Assembly (NCBI GenBank): GCA_963932465.1
Contig: OZ010791.1
Coordinates: forward strand, 320,660,283 to 320,724,282
DNA: 64,000 bases
Source of the DNA: Maratus speciosus
Taxonomy: Eukaryota; Arthropoda; Arachnida; Araneae; Salticidae
Reading direction: 5' to 3'
Position numbers and translations under genes: made by a program. How positions within the stretch are numbered: position 1 is the first letter of the stretch; every line of letters begins with the position of its first letter. Of this stretch, positions 11,834 through 23,763 are shown in pieces. The notes beneath the pieces were generated by a model, which saw only the letters and a program-made list of their open reading frames with translations, ran no database searches and was not told the origin of the DNA.

Positions 11834-12724
11834 GTTGCAGTACATTCGATAAAAATAATTTGAATGATTACGGCATTATCTCAGTATCCATCTGCTCTAG
11901 GGCAATTCCGCAGGGTGTTCTCGGAAATATTCATTTTTCGATCAAGCTATTTAAGTGCAACTTCACTTAATCTAATAGATTTAATAGAATCTAATATAAC
12001 AATCTCATATATAATACATAATAAATACAATAGATTCTATATATTATAATTTTAAGTATTTTATAAGTAACAGGATTCTGGTTAGGAATCGCAAAAATTA
12101 GCAATTAGTTCTAGAGGTGTAAAGAGCACCAAATGCCTTTAACATTTTAAACGGCGGCACCGAATTTTACAGTTTTCCAAAAACAGTTATTTCGGGTAGA
12201 GAAAGTTATTTATACGTTGTAAAAACTACCCGTCTCTGTGCTTCTAAGGAAAAAGGAGAGCTTTTTTTTATTTTTTAATCTCTGGTAAATCGAAAGAGGT
12301 TATATTATAGTTTTGTTAACTTTTAGTACGGTAAAACGGTGTAGAGAAAGCTAATTATACCCTGTAAAAACTACCCGTCTCTGTGCTTCTAAGGAAAAAG
12401 GATTTTTTTTTTCATTTTTTAATCTCTGGTAAACCGAAAGAGATTACATTATAGTTTTGTAAACTTTTAGAACGGTAAGAGCTATATTACGAAACATTTG
12501 TATATTTTTACAGTATGTCTGAAACATTTTTCAGCACAGAACAGTAAAAGAGAATGTAAATTTATTTTTATGAGAATTTTTAGAAGTATACAAGAAAACA
12601 CCTAGGAAGTGAGTTCTTTTTCACACCGCCATTTCGCTGCTTCAGAATCCAGTGCATCTGATTAGAGTTTGCATCTCTTGGTAAAGCAAGTTTATTGCTC
12701 TACCAACCGGGATATCGCACTACA
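11834..12724 (+). repeat. Left arm of a large inverted repeat
   Basis: Pairs with 14201-14931. Matching landmarks in order are GTTGCAGTA, ATAAAAATAATTTGAATGAT, CTCAGTATCCAT, GTTAGGAATCGCAAA, TTTCGGGTAGAG, CGTCTCTGTGCTTCTA and CGCCATTTCGCTGCTTC. This arm is longer because of a local 144-bp duplication (12197-12484). The inner edge, read on the minus strand, is tRNA-like around GGTTGGTAGAGCA. The arms and spacer could be a long-TIR transposon or a simple inverted duplication. Confidence 0.75.
12197..12484. repeat. 144-bp direct duplication inside the left arm
   Basis: GTAGAGAAAG recurs at 12197 and 12341, followed in each unit by AAACTACCCGTCTCTGTGCT and a CTCTGGTAAA block. The right arm (14201-14931) has only one copy, so the duplication arose in the left arm after the inverted repeat formed. 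Confidence 0.8.
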
Positions 12725-14200
12725 GATTATAAAAGTTTATATAATACATAATATCTCTGAAAATCATTTAAATGTGGTTGTTTGAAACTTTACGTCATAA
12801 ATAGTTAATCACAGGTACTGCAACTAATAGCTATAATTGAGAAATTCTTTGAAATGTCTTGAAAAACCTCTTATTATTAATATGTATGATTATTGTCAAT
12901 TTTTCTTCATTTCGTTTAATTTGCTCTTCTCGTAAAGTAATGCCATTAAAGTAAATTCCGATATTTAAATTTGTTGACTGAAATATTATTGACAACATTT
13001 AAAAGATTAAACTAAAAACCTATTACAAATAATAAACACAATTTTGAAATTTTACTATTTAACCTCTTCAGTTCCGAAGCTAAAATAATAATGCAAATGC
13101 TTATTCATTGACTTTTACAAAACAAAATAACATCGTAAATGACAGAAAAAATGTTTTTTTCCGAAATTGATCTTTTTGGCGCTTAGTAATTTAGGTTAAA
13201 AAATATAGATCTAATACTACAAACCCCCTTAAAATATCAATTTAACAAAAATTAACCGAATTTAACGCAATCACACATTTAAGAGCTTTAAACAAGTAAA
13301 TAATCTACAAATCCTCAAAAATTTTTATTGAAAAAAAATGTAAGTTAAATACTTATGAAAATTTCTCACACTCTTGGTCATACTGTCTTTTGGGCATTTT
13401 TAGGAATTGTGCAAACTCAGATGTAATTGACTTTTGTTTTATGTGGGAATCAGCTTAGATGCTGCCATTTATTCGATTGCTTTGGACACAAAAAAACATT
13501 GAGCTATTAAGAAGTGATGTGAAAATGTAAAAATATCGGACATTTTAGTTTTTATAAGGAAAGGAACAGAGGCCCCCGTTTGAGGACCCAAAGACCGAAG
13601 AGGAAAAGGGCGTGTTTTAAAACTTACCTTATCCAGGAAAGAAACTTTTGGTATTTTGCTCCCAAATCTTTAGTATATAAGTAGCGTTTTAAAAGTAAAA
13701 AAATATTTTACAGTGCTAGGAAAACTTTATAGAGTTGGTTTTGTTGCAGATCATCGGAAATGTTTGCTAACGGAATAGATTAATAGAGAAAACACGATTT
13801 TTTATTGTTTGGATGAAGCAAGTTTTGAAACTCATTCCTTCATTTGTTTTACAGAATAATTTAAAAAAAAAATTATTTTTCTTGTTGAATGGATTATATC
13901 ATTCAATTAATAGTATTTTTTTAAATATTAATATTTTAATTATAATTTCGGTATATGAAGATTTTATAAAGCACAGTTTCCATTGATATATGGAGAGGAA
14001 AAAAGGACAGCAAAGACTATAGTACGCATTCAAGTTTGGTTTACATTATCAAGAGAATTCTGTTTTGTTTTGTTTTTGTTTTTTTTCGTAAGAGTATTGA
14101 CATATGTTACATTTTTTTTACAAATTACCAAAAGATTTTTTCAAGAAAAAATATTACGATTTTTCAGAGATATTATGTATTATATAAAATTTTATATTCT
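12725..14200. other. Spacer of the inverted repeat, no gene seen
   Basis: About 1.5 kb between the arms. I find no transposase motif or long ORF in any frame. The largest frame (13983-14231, + strand, 82 codons) is Phe-rich AT-driven sequence. Confidence 0.55.
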
Positions 14201-14931
14201 GTTGTGCGATATTCCGATTGGTAGAGCATGAAACTGGTAATAAGATACATTGGATTCAGCGTCTGAAGCAGCGAAATGGCGGTGTAAAAAAGAACTCAGT
14301 TCCTAGGTGTTTTCTTGCATTTTTCTAAAAATTCTCATAAAAATAAATTTAAATTCGCTTTTATTGTTCTGTGGTGAAAGATGTTTCATACACACTATAA
14401 AAATATACAAATGTTTCTTTATATAGCTATTATCGTTCTAAAAGTTTACAAAACTATAATATAAACTTCTTCGATTTACCAGAGATTATTATTATTTTTT
14501 TAAAGCTCTTCTTTTTTCCTAGAAGCACAGAGACGGGTAGTTTTTACAGGGTATAAATAACATTCTCTACCCGAAATAACTGTTTTTTGGAAAACTGCAA
14601 AATTCAGTGCTGCCGTTTAAAAGGCTAAAGGCATTTGGTGCTCTTTACACCCTAGAACTACTTGCTAATTTTTGCAATTCCTAACCAGAATCCTGGTACC
14701 TATAATATACATAAAATTATAATATATAGGATCTATTACATTTATTATGTATTATATATGAGATTGATCAATGCGATTATATTAAATCTATTAGATTTTG
14801 TGAAGCTGCACATAAATAGCTTAATCGAAAAATAAGTGTTTCCCAGAACATCCGGGGAATTACCCTAGGGCACATGGATACTGAGACTATGCATTAATCA
14901 TTCAAATTATTTTTATCCAATTTACTGCAAC
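14201..14931 (-). repeat. Right arm of a large inverted repeat
   Basis: Reverse complement of 11834-12724 without the 144-bp duplication. The inner edge on the plus strand (about 14205-14265) has GATTGGTAGAGCATGAAACT, resembling a tRNA D-arm or A box, followed by a weak B-box-like GGATTCAGCGTC. The two arms differ at many positions, so the structure is not recent. Confidence 0.75.
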
Positions 14932-15088
14932 ACGCAAATTAAAAGTTTAAAATCACATGTGTGCTCTATAACTCTTTTATAATTTCTCTCTATAACTACA
15001 AGTAGCAGATTTCAAATATGTTAATTAGTTAAAAGAAAAAAAAATAAAACCTGAAGAAATAAGTAAAACTACAGCAAAAGGGATATTT

Positions 15089-15904
15089 GGGAGATTCTCA
15101 AAAGGTGGGATCATTAAACGTTAACTATATGTAATTTTTAAAATTTTCAAATTTAAGGCCAATTTTTTTAATAGTATAGTATTTTGTCTATAAATATAAT
15201 ATAAAAATATTTTTATAGTATGTCTACAAAATTATACACAAACATTAAAAGACAGCAACTATTCTGGAAAATTAATGATTAAAGCATGTAATTAGCAGTT
15301 GTGTACGTTACAAATTTTAAACATTTTTTCGCACGTACGTTACATATTTTGGACGTTGCTCTTAGTATTTAAAAAATTCTTAAGACTAAGAATGTAGTAA
15401 ATGTGTCTGTATACATATATATATGTATAATTAACTTTTTGTTATCCAGTAATAATAATAATAAAATCAAATGCTTTGTTACGTACGTTACTTTCGGACA
15501 TAACAAAATACAGAAAAATTCTTTATAGAAAAGTCCTTCTATCTTCAAAAAAGCAATAAATCAGCCTGCCATCTCTTAACGAAATTATCAAAAAATCATC
15601 CGTTTCCTTTATGCATTCGTTGTTTACCATTAGAACCACCTGGAAAAAAGTTAAAACTCTTTTTCTTGGTGGTACATTGAAGCAGTTAGCGTTATGAATG
15701 TCCGAAATTGGCCTCTTTAGCATAAAATAATAAAATTTTAAGATATTTATACAAAGCTTTTACAATAAATTATGTCATTTTCTGTCTCTGAATAGAATTA
15801 AAAACTCAGTGTAAAAAAAAAATAAAGTAAATGATAATTAAAGTCATGTTTGAAAGGCTTAAAGTTATGACGTGTGTCCAGTGTCCACCTTTTGAGAATG
15901 GCCC
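15089..15904. mobile_element. 816-bp TIR element, copy 1, with 4-bp target duplication
   Basis: Left end GGGAGATTCTCAAAAGGTGG, right end CCACCTTTTGAGAATGGCCC: inverted termini of about 20 bp. It is flanked by the direct repeat ATTT (15085-15088 and 15905-15908). A second copy lies at 37691-38542 in the same orientation. No transposase is encoded; a 66-codon minus frame (15523-15723) is broken in the other copy. The 4-bp duplication excludes Tc1/mariner (TA) and hAT (8 bp) and would fit superfamilies such as Sola, Ginger or Academ; I cannot assign one. Confidence 0.8.
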
Positions 15905-15909
15905 ATTTA

Positions 15910-17470
15910 ACATTTTTATTTTATGCAAACAGACTAATTTGTTTCTGGTAATCAGAAATTATATGTTTTCTAATTTATAATAAAACAGATTTTGATGAAA
16001 TTAACTTATATTAAAATATATGTTTAAGATAGACGGAATTATGAAAATTTAAAATTTTTATAAACTTATTTTTTTTATTATTCAGTGTCTGAAGTTAGTT
16101 CTAATGGCATAACAAACTTTTCACAATGCCTAACAGTTTGTTTTTTTTTTTAGTTTTTTGAGAAAAAAAGAATATAAATATTTTTTACTTAAATGCTTTG
16201 TCGTTGGAAATGTAGAAATAGTAACTTACCTTTATAGGTGTAATATCCAGTTACATTACTAAAATGAAATTTTTATGGGCCTTTTATATATTTTTTAATA
16301 ATAAAAAAAGCTATTGAGTCTGCAAAAACGGCCATTCGCTGAAGAAATAAATCAGCGCAGCTCTATGAAACGCATTGTTAAAAAAATTTTATGCTTTGTT
16401 GTTACCACGAAAATTTAAGAGAGATTTTATTATTAAATTTTAGCGAATAATGAAGGTTGTTATTTAGTCAAAGGGCATTTTTAATGCGTGTCGTTTCAAC
16501 AGCGCTTGCATGCTGCAACACGAAAATGCTCTCAACTCTCTTTAAAATCACCGTAGTCGATTTTTTAATCTGAAGCTGTGTTTTTTGTAAATAAAAAAAT
16601 TGACTATTTCACGGAATTTTTTTTTCGAATTTGAAAATCTACTTCTAGCATACCTGTCAAGGCCGCCACGTTATAAATGAGCCTTAGTCATCTTTTATAT
16701 TTAAAAGACATTTTATATAAATTGAAAAGGGAAGACCTGCAATGGAGTTTTTTAATTTAGTCTATATACTTTCCACTAAACGGTAATCTATTCCTTAAAT
16801 CAACACTGAATAATATAAAATATGCAGAGTACTAATTCTAAAAGTAGCTTGCAAGATAATTTAGTTAGCTCACGTTAAAAAACGTTCTCATTCGAAAGAC
16901 CAGACTTCTTTTAAAAGAGAGTTGCTAGTCATCTACACATTGCACCCTCAAGCGAAAAGTTAGAAAACTGACTTTTCGCAACATGAAGGGTAACGAGTAC
17001 TCACAACCTCTTAACGGTCGCATTAAATTACGGTTAAAAATTTCAAATTGCTTATTAGCACCACTTTTTTGAAAAAGAAGTGTTCAACTTATTTAATGAC
17101 AGGTAAAATGATACCACAATAAAGCCAATTACACTATTCTATAAAACTGGTGAGAATCAAACAAATCTGAATAATCTGAGTAAAAGTCACATCCCGTGAG
17201 TATCACGGGAGCGGGAATTAAGGGGTTAAGAACGAATCTTGATATAATCTACATAGACTTGATATAATTTACAAAGAAAATTCATAATGATATGAGAATT
17301 TTTACAAAATTATTATGAAAAGGAATATACTAAGTCAATAAAATGAGCAGACGGGATTATGAATGAACCAAGAGATATATAATTTTGAAGGAAAATGAAA
17401 ATATGCTTTAGTAACGTTTAAATATACTACAAAGTGTGAAACCATAAAAGTTTCAACCCAAGAGTATTAG
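15910..17470. other. AT-rich sequence, no gene seen
   Basis: Holds a small hairpin at 17193-17209 (CCCGTGA gta TCACGGG) followed by AATTAAGGGGTTAA (17218-17231 region). A GGG next to TTAA recalls a piggyBac-type end, but I find no partner end, so it is left unassigned. Confidence 0.45.
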
Positions 17471-17559
17471 TTATATGAAATCAACAACATATCTTCAGCA
17501 ACATAAAAAAAAAATTAAAGCGTTATTTTCTTTTAACAAAAGGATATTTAGTCATGATG

Positions 17560-18425
17560 TATTTCATACAAGAACAAAAAATGATGCGTGCAGCATAGAT
17601 TATGAAACACTTTCCAGCATATTAAGAATACTATAACAAAATTTCACAGTTTACTAAGGTGAAAGGTGACGTCTAAATGAGCAATTTGTAAAACGCATAG
17701 CGGATTTGAAAATCCTATTTCTTCTATTACAATGAATAGCAGTTAAATTATAAGTTTTTTGTAGCCCTGTATATGATTTACAGATATGTATGCATTACTA
17801 TATAGTATGCAGAAAGTTAGTTCAGTTAAACGCAAAGCACAGTGAAAAATTTTCCCTGAACAATTTCCTCCAATAAACAGATATTATTGTGAACTTTTGT
17901 GCAACCCTGTATATGATCTATAAAATTTATACACACCAAGTAATATTTTTTTTAAGTTATACTTAAAAACGCATACAACATCTGAAAACGCACTTCAAGA
18001 AATTATTGTTCGTAGGCTGCAGTAGTTCGATTTTTGCCCATTTTCTACTATCGCAAAATTTTTTTGTGTGATTCTGTAAATAAACAATAAGTTCTATGCA
18101 CTCCATATTCTATATTAAGAACTTTGTAGAATAACTCAATGATGAATATCAATTTCAATATGTTTACAATACTGTCATATCATTAAAATACACGGCAAAT
18201 GATTTTTCCCCATAGACCGTAATGTAACGGAATTCTTTTGAGTGGCCCTGTAAACGAACTGAAAATGATAAACACTTCATTTGTAATACCGAACATCCCA
18301 TAGTAAACCCCAATACCATGTATCCATTTCATGGCAATCGGACTATATTTACGCGAATTAGAGCACTGACAAACAGACGGATAGACAAACCGAATTCATA
18401 AATACTTTTCAACTATGTTGGAAAG
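17560..18425 (+). repeat. Dispersed repeat P, copy 3
   Basis: Collinear with 4380-5115. Shared landmarks are ATAGATTATGAAACA, CCCTGTATATGAT, GTTAAACGCA, CACACCAAGTAATA, CCCTGTAAACGA and ATTTACGCGAATTAGA, ending in a degenerate GACAAACAGACGGATAGAC tract. It is the most complete plus-strand copy in the window. Non-coding. Confidence 0.65.
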
Positions 18426-18429
18426 TGCT

Positions 18430-19540
18430 AAAATATATATATAAAGTTATATTTCTTTATATTCTGATTGACTTTTAGTGCCTACACTGCCTTCATTATA
18501 AAACATACTAAAACACACCATGGTTAACATATTTGTCATGATTTTAGCTTTAAATTCCTAAATAATTCATTCATTCAATTCATCTAATTTCCTGATCAAT
18601 TTTGGCAAGTCTTTATCCTCCTTTAGTGAATATTTCATTCGGTTGGATGAACATTTTATGGTGAGAGATTAAGATGAAGACTTTATGAAGGATTCTTTAT
18701 TGTCCTTAAATACTTAGTTCATCTATTGTGAGGTATAAAAGCTGTACATGATGTAGGATTAATAAACCATTTTTCATTAAGTTCATTGCAGAGGAGTAAA
18801 TATTAATATAAATACTTTCATATATACATACATATATCTAAGCAAATCTTTTAAGATATGTGTAAACATAATCTCTTTAATTTTCGTTCCTATTATTAAA
18901 ACAATTTTTGGCGTTTGAAAATTTAAATTTTTAAAGAAGAAATATAAATAAGCATATATTTCCGACTAGTAAAATTATAAAAAATAAATGTTATTTTTAA
19001 AATCAGTAAAATTATTTTTTAATAGGTGAACATTAAAGTGGAGCGAAAATATTTTATTTTTTGCTATTTACCAGAACGGGTAGGTGCCAAAAGTTGCCCT
19101 TACGCTAATGCATTAACTGTATGCCATTTTACCGCTGAAAAGAAATGACTTGGGTCTTCGCTTTTGGTTCAAATGTCAAACTTTTAAAAGTAAAAAAAAA
19201 AAAAAAGTAAAATTTGACATATTTTCAAAAGCAAATATATTCTATACAGCGGTATATTATTTGAAAGTGTTAGTTAAACCTTTATTATTAAAGACCGAAC
19301 ACATGTAAACGATAAACGATATCTTTATTCTGTATAACTTGAGCAAAATTAACAACTTTCGGTAAAAAAAGAGGGTTGCGACTCTGTTGTTTCATACAAC
19401 AGATTGTTATCTTGAAAACAAATCTTACCTAGTTTCTTTCAAAACTATCCAGGAGATACCACGTGGGAGTGTGGCTGCATATCATGTAGCACCCGTGTCC
19501 AGATCAACCACCCTACTATCTGATTACAAAATTTTATTTA
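18430..19540. other. AT-rich sequence, no gene seen
   Basis: No supported gene or structured repeat. Confidence 0.5.
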
Positions 19541-19545
19541 TACAT

Positions 19546-20182
19546 TGAATTGTAATTTTTTATCAAAGACTGGCACACGTTTTCTATGTATCAACCTATC
19601 CATGTCTTCTTTGTATCCAAAGACTTTGTATGAAGCTACTTTGAACCCCTTCATGTATATTTATACTACAAGTGTAAGAAAAGGCAAACAGTGTAATGAA
19701 GTGGGCATGTTATTAATGAAATCCATTCAGCAGTGTATTACCTTTACTAAAATTGCATCCTATAAATGCATAGTGATTGGGGGTTCTGTTACCACAACAA
19801 CTTTCAATCAAATAGATTTATATAATTATCCGCTTCAAAATTCATTGTCGATTATTTCAGATATGCGTATGCCATCATTTACTCTCCCGATGCATCTTTT
19901 ATGTGCTGAGCAGCTAGATGCTTAATGTGATGGAGATCGTCAGAGAGTATTGCAATCAGAATTTTCTCTGGGTGCACAAAGTAACCATTGTCCTAAATAT
20001 TTGTTTTTAGTATTTGTTTTATGCCGTTTTTCTCTGTTGTTTAGCAACCTAGTAATTTCCCATAAGTTTTTAATCCATTCTTTATATGTGAATTGCATTT
20101 GATGGATTGGATATAAAGTTGGATTACATAGTACTTTGTGAATGAACGCAGATAATCTGATGGACAGTGAGTGTTCATACAA
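19546..20182 (-). pseudogene. Relic A of a multi-copy arthropod ORF family
   Basis: The minus strand is homologous along its length to 21600-22212 on the plus strand. Shared stretches include CGGCATAAAACAAATACTAA and TGGGAAATTACTAGG. Translated pieces (WEITRLLNN, NFEADNYINLFD, VVVVTEPPITMHL) resemble an uncharacterised ORF family repeated in many arthropod genomes; this comparison is from memory. Multiple stops and frameshifts make it dead. A 126-codon plus-strand frame over the same bases (19545-19925) is a chance shadow. Function is unknown; high copy number suggests a mobile-element origin. Confidence 0.55.
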
Positions 20183-20570
20183 TGGCGGAGAATTCTATTC
20201 GCGTAAGTGTGGCGTTTGTATAGAGTATTGTGTGTATGGTTATACCATTTTCCTTAGCGATGGCAGACAATCGTGATGTGCGACGTCTGTACCATGGAAA
20301 ATGGGATACATGCCGCACAGCAATTCCGGTATACATGCCGCAGTTTCTTTTGTACGGTATGATTAAGTGTTGTTAACTTTTCCTTTTCTTTCTGCACAGA
20401 CTAACCAAGTTAGACATGTTATCAAGTTTACTAAAACCAAAGGCAAAAACGGAAATATTAAAAGTAAGAAGGGCAAGAAAGGTGCAAGTCAAGCTGATAA
20501 TAATGAAAAAATGAATTACGCGTAATGCAGACGTTTTTTGCAAGTAATGTTTAGAATACTCCAAAAAAGA

Positions 20571-20795
20571 GGAAGTGTAATTTGTTTCGTTGCATCATGT
20601 GTCAAATGTATTTACATAAAGGCTGTACTTTTTCGACACTTTTTGTGTAGATTGTGGCAAACAAACAGGTCTATTAACTATATTTGTGTTCTTTAATTAG
20701 AGCATTTTCATGATTATTAAACTAAAGGTAACTTCTTTTTAAAAAGTGGTGCCAGCCGAATAAAATTTGTGCAAAAGCCGCCGGTCCCCAAAGGG
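20571..20795 (+). mobile_element. Possible piggyBac-type 3' end
   Basis: A plus-strand frame near 20571-20655 gives KRKCNLFRCIMCQMYLHKGC, resembling the Cys/His-rich C-terminal cluster of piggyBac transposases. About 140 bp downstream GGTCCCCAAAGGG abuts TTAA (20796-20799), the expected right-end form. No catalytic domain or left end was found. A pyrimidine-rich tract ending CTTTCTGCACAG (to 20399) looks like a splice acceptor and is followed by a Lys-rich open stretch that may or may not belong here. Confidence 0.3.
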
Positions 20796-20799
20796 TTAA

Positions 20800-20890
20800 C
20801 AAATAAATTATTTAAACACAATTCTACATTCTTTTCGGCTTTTAATACATTGATGTAATGTTGTTGCTAAAATAACAATTAAAATTCAAC

Positions 20891-20924
<34 letters not shown>

Positions 20925-21365
20925 GATAATTTTAATAGTGAAAGTAGGCAAACAATTATTAATTTGAATCCACTAATACGTTTCATTCTACTCTTTTAGT
21001 TTCATTTTGTTATTACATCGTTAATTATAGTCTAGATATGAAATTTTTTTCGAATAATTCTATTTATAATTTCATTCTGTTCTTATTACAAGCGAACTAC
21101 CTCACAAGTGCGGCATCTCAGCCTGAATGTACGGGTGAAGCGCCGCAGTGTAATGTTTTAGGAAAAAAAATGCTAAAAAATATTAATTTTTTGTTTTGAA
21201 TTTTTTTGTCGCAGTACACGTGTTCTATATTTAACATTAAATAGCACAGCATGGTTTTTTTTTATTTTATGTCCACCATGGGAATTTATACACAAATTCA
21301 AAAAAATATGCGAAATAAATCCCGGAATTACTCTATTAGACAAGATTTATGGGACAAATTCTGAC
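20800..21365. other. AT-rich sequence with a 30-nt A run
   Basis: A run of about 30 A lies at 20893-20922. A small GC-richer patch at about 21105-21155 (GTGCGGCATCTCAG ... GAAGCGCCGCAG) matches nothing I recognise. Confidence 0.5.
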
Positions 21366-21369
21366 CCAC

Positions 21370-22212
21370 ATGGATTTATCGGACCAATACAAAAAACTTT
21401 GTCCATGTGATATTAATTTCCTATTGCATTTTTTGAACCCATAGAGAACAATTTGGAAAAATTGTTTCCTGAAATCGAATAAATGGTACTCAGCATAGAC
21501 CAGAAATACCTTCTGGACATTTGCAAAGCTATTTCACCAACATATTTCTCAGAAGAAATAGCGAATAGAAAGCAAAAAATTCGTCTCACGCAAGATGACT
21601 CACAAAGGCGAATAAAATTTGCAGCCTTTATATAAGCACTGATTGACGATCAAAGTCTGAAGGTTCACTCACAAAGTATGTAATCCAATTTTATGCCCCA
21701 GGATGGTTTACAATCAAATGTTATTCACATCTAAAGAGTTGATTAAAAACTCAAGGGAAATTATTCGGCTACTAAACAACACAGAAAACGGCATAAAACA
21801 AATACTAAGAAACGTTTTTTAGGACAATGTTTGCTTTGCACACCCAAAGAAAATTCTCATTGCAATGATCTCTGGCGATCGCCGTCACATTACACAGATA
21901 GCTTCTAAGCATATAGTAAATGCAAGAGGTAGAGTAAATGAATGCATACTCGAATTTGAAATACTTAAAATCGACTTTGAAGCATACGATTATATAAAAA
22001 ATCTAATTGATTAAAAAAATGTTGTGGTAGCAGAACTCCCAATCATTATGCATTAATAGAATACAATTTTGGTGAAGATAATAGACTGCTGAATAGATTG
22101 CATTGATAACATCCCCACTGTATTAATCTGTTTTCCTTCTCTTGCACAAATAGTAGAAAGATACGTGATGGAGGTCACTGTAGCAGCATTTGATGAAGTT
22201 TGAAAGAAGGAA
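21370..22212 (+). pseudogene. Relic B of a multi-copy arthropod ORF family
   Basis: Plus-strand fragments in changing frames read, in order, SIDQKYLLDICKAISPTYFS, SREIIRLLNN, FAHPKKILIAMISGDRRHIT, LKIDFEAYDYIKNLID and VVAELPIIMH. The order agrees with an uncharacterised repeated arthropod family (from memory). It is the inverted paralogue of 19546-20182 and extends further upstream. Several stops and at least one frameshift show it is inactive. A hAT-like MITE has inserted just after the recognisable part. Confidence 0.6.
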
Positions 22213-22220
22213 TAACTTTT

Positions 22221-22413
22221 AAGTGTTGCCAGATTGGGGACTTTTTTGTCCCCAGATTACTGATTGTCACCACTTTTTTTTTTTAAATAAAAATATTCGG
22301 CCTATTTAGAAATAGATTACATATTCTGAAAAATAAGGTGAATTATAATATTTAAAAAAAGTGGTGACAGTCAAATAATCTGAATTAAAAAAGTCCCCGA
22401 ACTGGCAACACTG
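22221..22413. mobile_element. 193-bp MITE, hAT-like
   Basis: Ends AAGTGTTGCCAG and CTGGCAACACTG are inverted repeats that continue through GGGGAC / GTCCCC and an internal ACCACTTTTTTT / AAAAAAAGTGGT pair. The element is flanked by the 8-bp direct repeat TAACTTTT (22213-22220, 22414-22421). An 8-bp duplication and CAGTGTTGCC-like ends fit hAT-superfamily MITEs. Non-coding; it needs a transposase in trans. Confidence 0.75.
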
Positions 22414-22574
22414 TAACTTTTATAGATACAATAAATTATGTAACTAGTCTACAATAAAATATGCGCATTACACATTAAAATATGTACTATTTAGCAAGCA
22501 AGAAGTTCAGAAATTATGCCTATTTTTACAACAACAAAATTTAACGCATTTTATTTTATTTATTTATTTTTTTT

Positions 22575-23174
22575 TTGCTCAAGAACCAGTCATGTACTAT
22601 GCATTATATACAATGTACATACCAAGTTCTGTCCAAATCCGTTCATAAATACACGTGTTATCGCGTGACAAAAATCAGATCGTTTCAAAATGTCAGCCAC
22701 ACTAGAATTTCAAAGTGCTATAACTCAACCATTTTAAAATACAGACGAAACAAAAAATGCTCCAAAATCTTTGTATCAAGCTCAAACACATAAAAAAAGC
22801 CTTTTTCAACTTGTAATTTTTTGTACCTCATTTTAAATTATTTTTTTTTCAATTTTTAAATAGACACCATTTTGAAACAAGATGGCGTATGAAGCTGGCC
22901 AACGAACCCGGTCGTGACATTGCTATGTACTAAGCATGTGCGCTGTCACATCCAAATCGGTTCATAAATACGCTTATTATCGCTTGAAAAATCAGATCGT
23001 TTCAAAATGTCAGCCTTGATAGACATTCAAAGTGCTATAACTCAACCATTTTTTAAGATATAGACGAAACAAAATGTGCTTCGGAGTCTTTGTATCAAGC
23101 TCAAACACATCTTGTTATCCTCCGATCGGAGCCCGGCTGCAATAGGTAGCGGCTTTTTGTAATGAAAGCTACCT
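22575..23174 (+). mobile_element. Family 1 tandem-repeat element, truncated copy
   Basis: Two ~330-bp monomers (landmarks GATGGCG ... GAAGCTGGCCAACGAACC, GGTTCATAAATACGC, TATAACTCAACCATTTT) followed by the family's terminal hairpin GGTAGCGGCTTTTT ... GAAAGCTACCT ending at 23174. It has the same orientation as the inner copy at 33302-35503 and lacks the 5' part. It independently confirms the hairpin end of the family. Confidence 0.7.
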
Positions 23175-23195
23175 AAAACGTATACATTGTTTAAA

Positions 23196-23382
23196 CTTTA
23201 GTACAAAAATAAGTATTTAAAAAGAATATACTCAGTAATCACCTCTGCGCATAAGAGTTTAAAAAAAAAATTACAAAAAAAATTTATAATTTAATATTGT
23301 TTCATTAATACATTCCACAGGCTGCTGGATCATAAATGTCAAATCGTATAAAAATTTCAATACATTGGCATAATTTTAAGTA
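23196..23382. repeat. Repeat Q, copy 1, left half
   Basis: Starts CTTTAGTACAAAAATAAGT, then CACCTCTGCGCATAAGAG and GGCATAATTTTAAGTA. It is interrupted at a TA by the pogo-like element 23383-25411 and resumes at 25412. Other copies begin at 28995 and 29490. Confidence 0.65.
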
Positions 23383-23763
23383 GGGGGGAATGGGCAGGAT
23401 TCACCCATTTTTTTTACAAAATGATTGTTAGTTTTTTAAATATTCAACCTAAAATAAAGATTCATATGTCATTTTATTCACTATACAATCAGTTATCAAA
23501 ATAAAATTGCGAACTACATATGAAATTTGAAAAATGATGGGCCAAGGCTCCCCACATATGGAAGGTTTGACCCCCCTTATTTTATATTGTAATATTTGTT
23601 ATGGGAAATAAAATCAATTAAAAAAAGGCTGAAAGACTTTGTGCTGCATGGTTCAATCATTATTGAAAATTATTTGGGAAAATATGATGCGTAAACAAAC
23701 CTGCTTAAACGGAATTCAAGGCCCAGCAGAAAAATTCCGTTTTAAACACCCACTTTTTTTGAC

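Noticed and set aside
14204..14270. Possible tRNA gene (GATTGGTAGAGCA)
   Set aside because: Only the D-arm is tRNA-like; acceptor, anticodon and T arms do not form.
15523..15723. 66-codon minus-strand ORF conserved between the two TIR copies
   Set aside because: The start region is shifted by a base in the copy at 38330 and there is no similarity to a known protein.
17193..17231. piggyBac end (GGGGTTAA next to a CCCGTGA hairpin)
   Set aside because: No partner end with matching sequence was found within several kb.
19545..19925. 126-codon plus-strand ORF
   Set aside because: It lies antisense to relic A, whose homology to 21600-22212 is clear on the other strand.
20400..20530. Lys-rich last exon after a splice-acceptor-like tract
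   Set aside because: No upstream exon, no recognisable family and surrounding sequence is transposon debris; kept only as a note.
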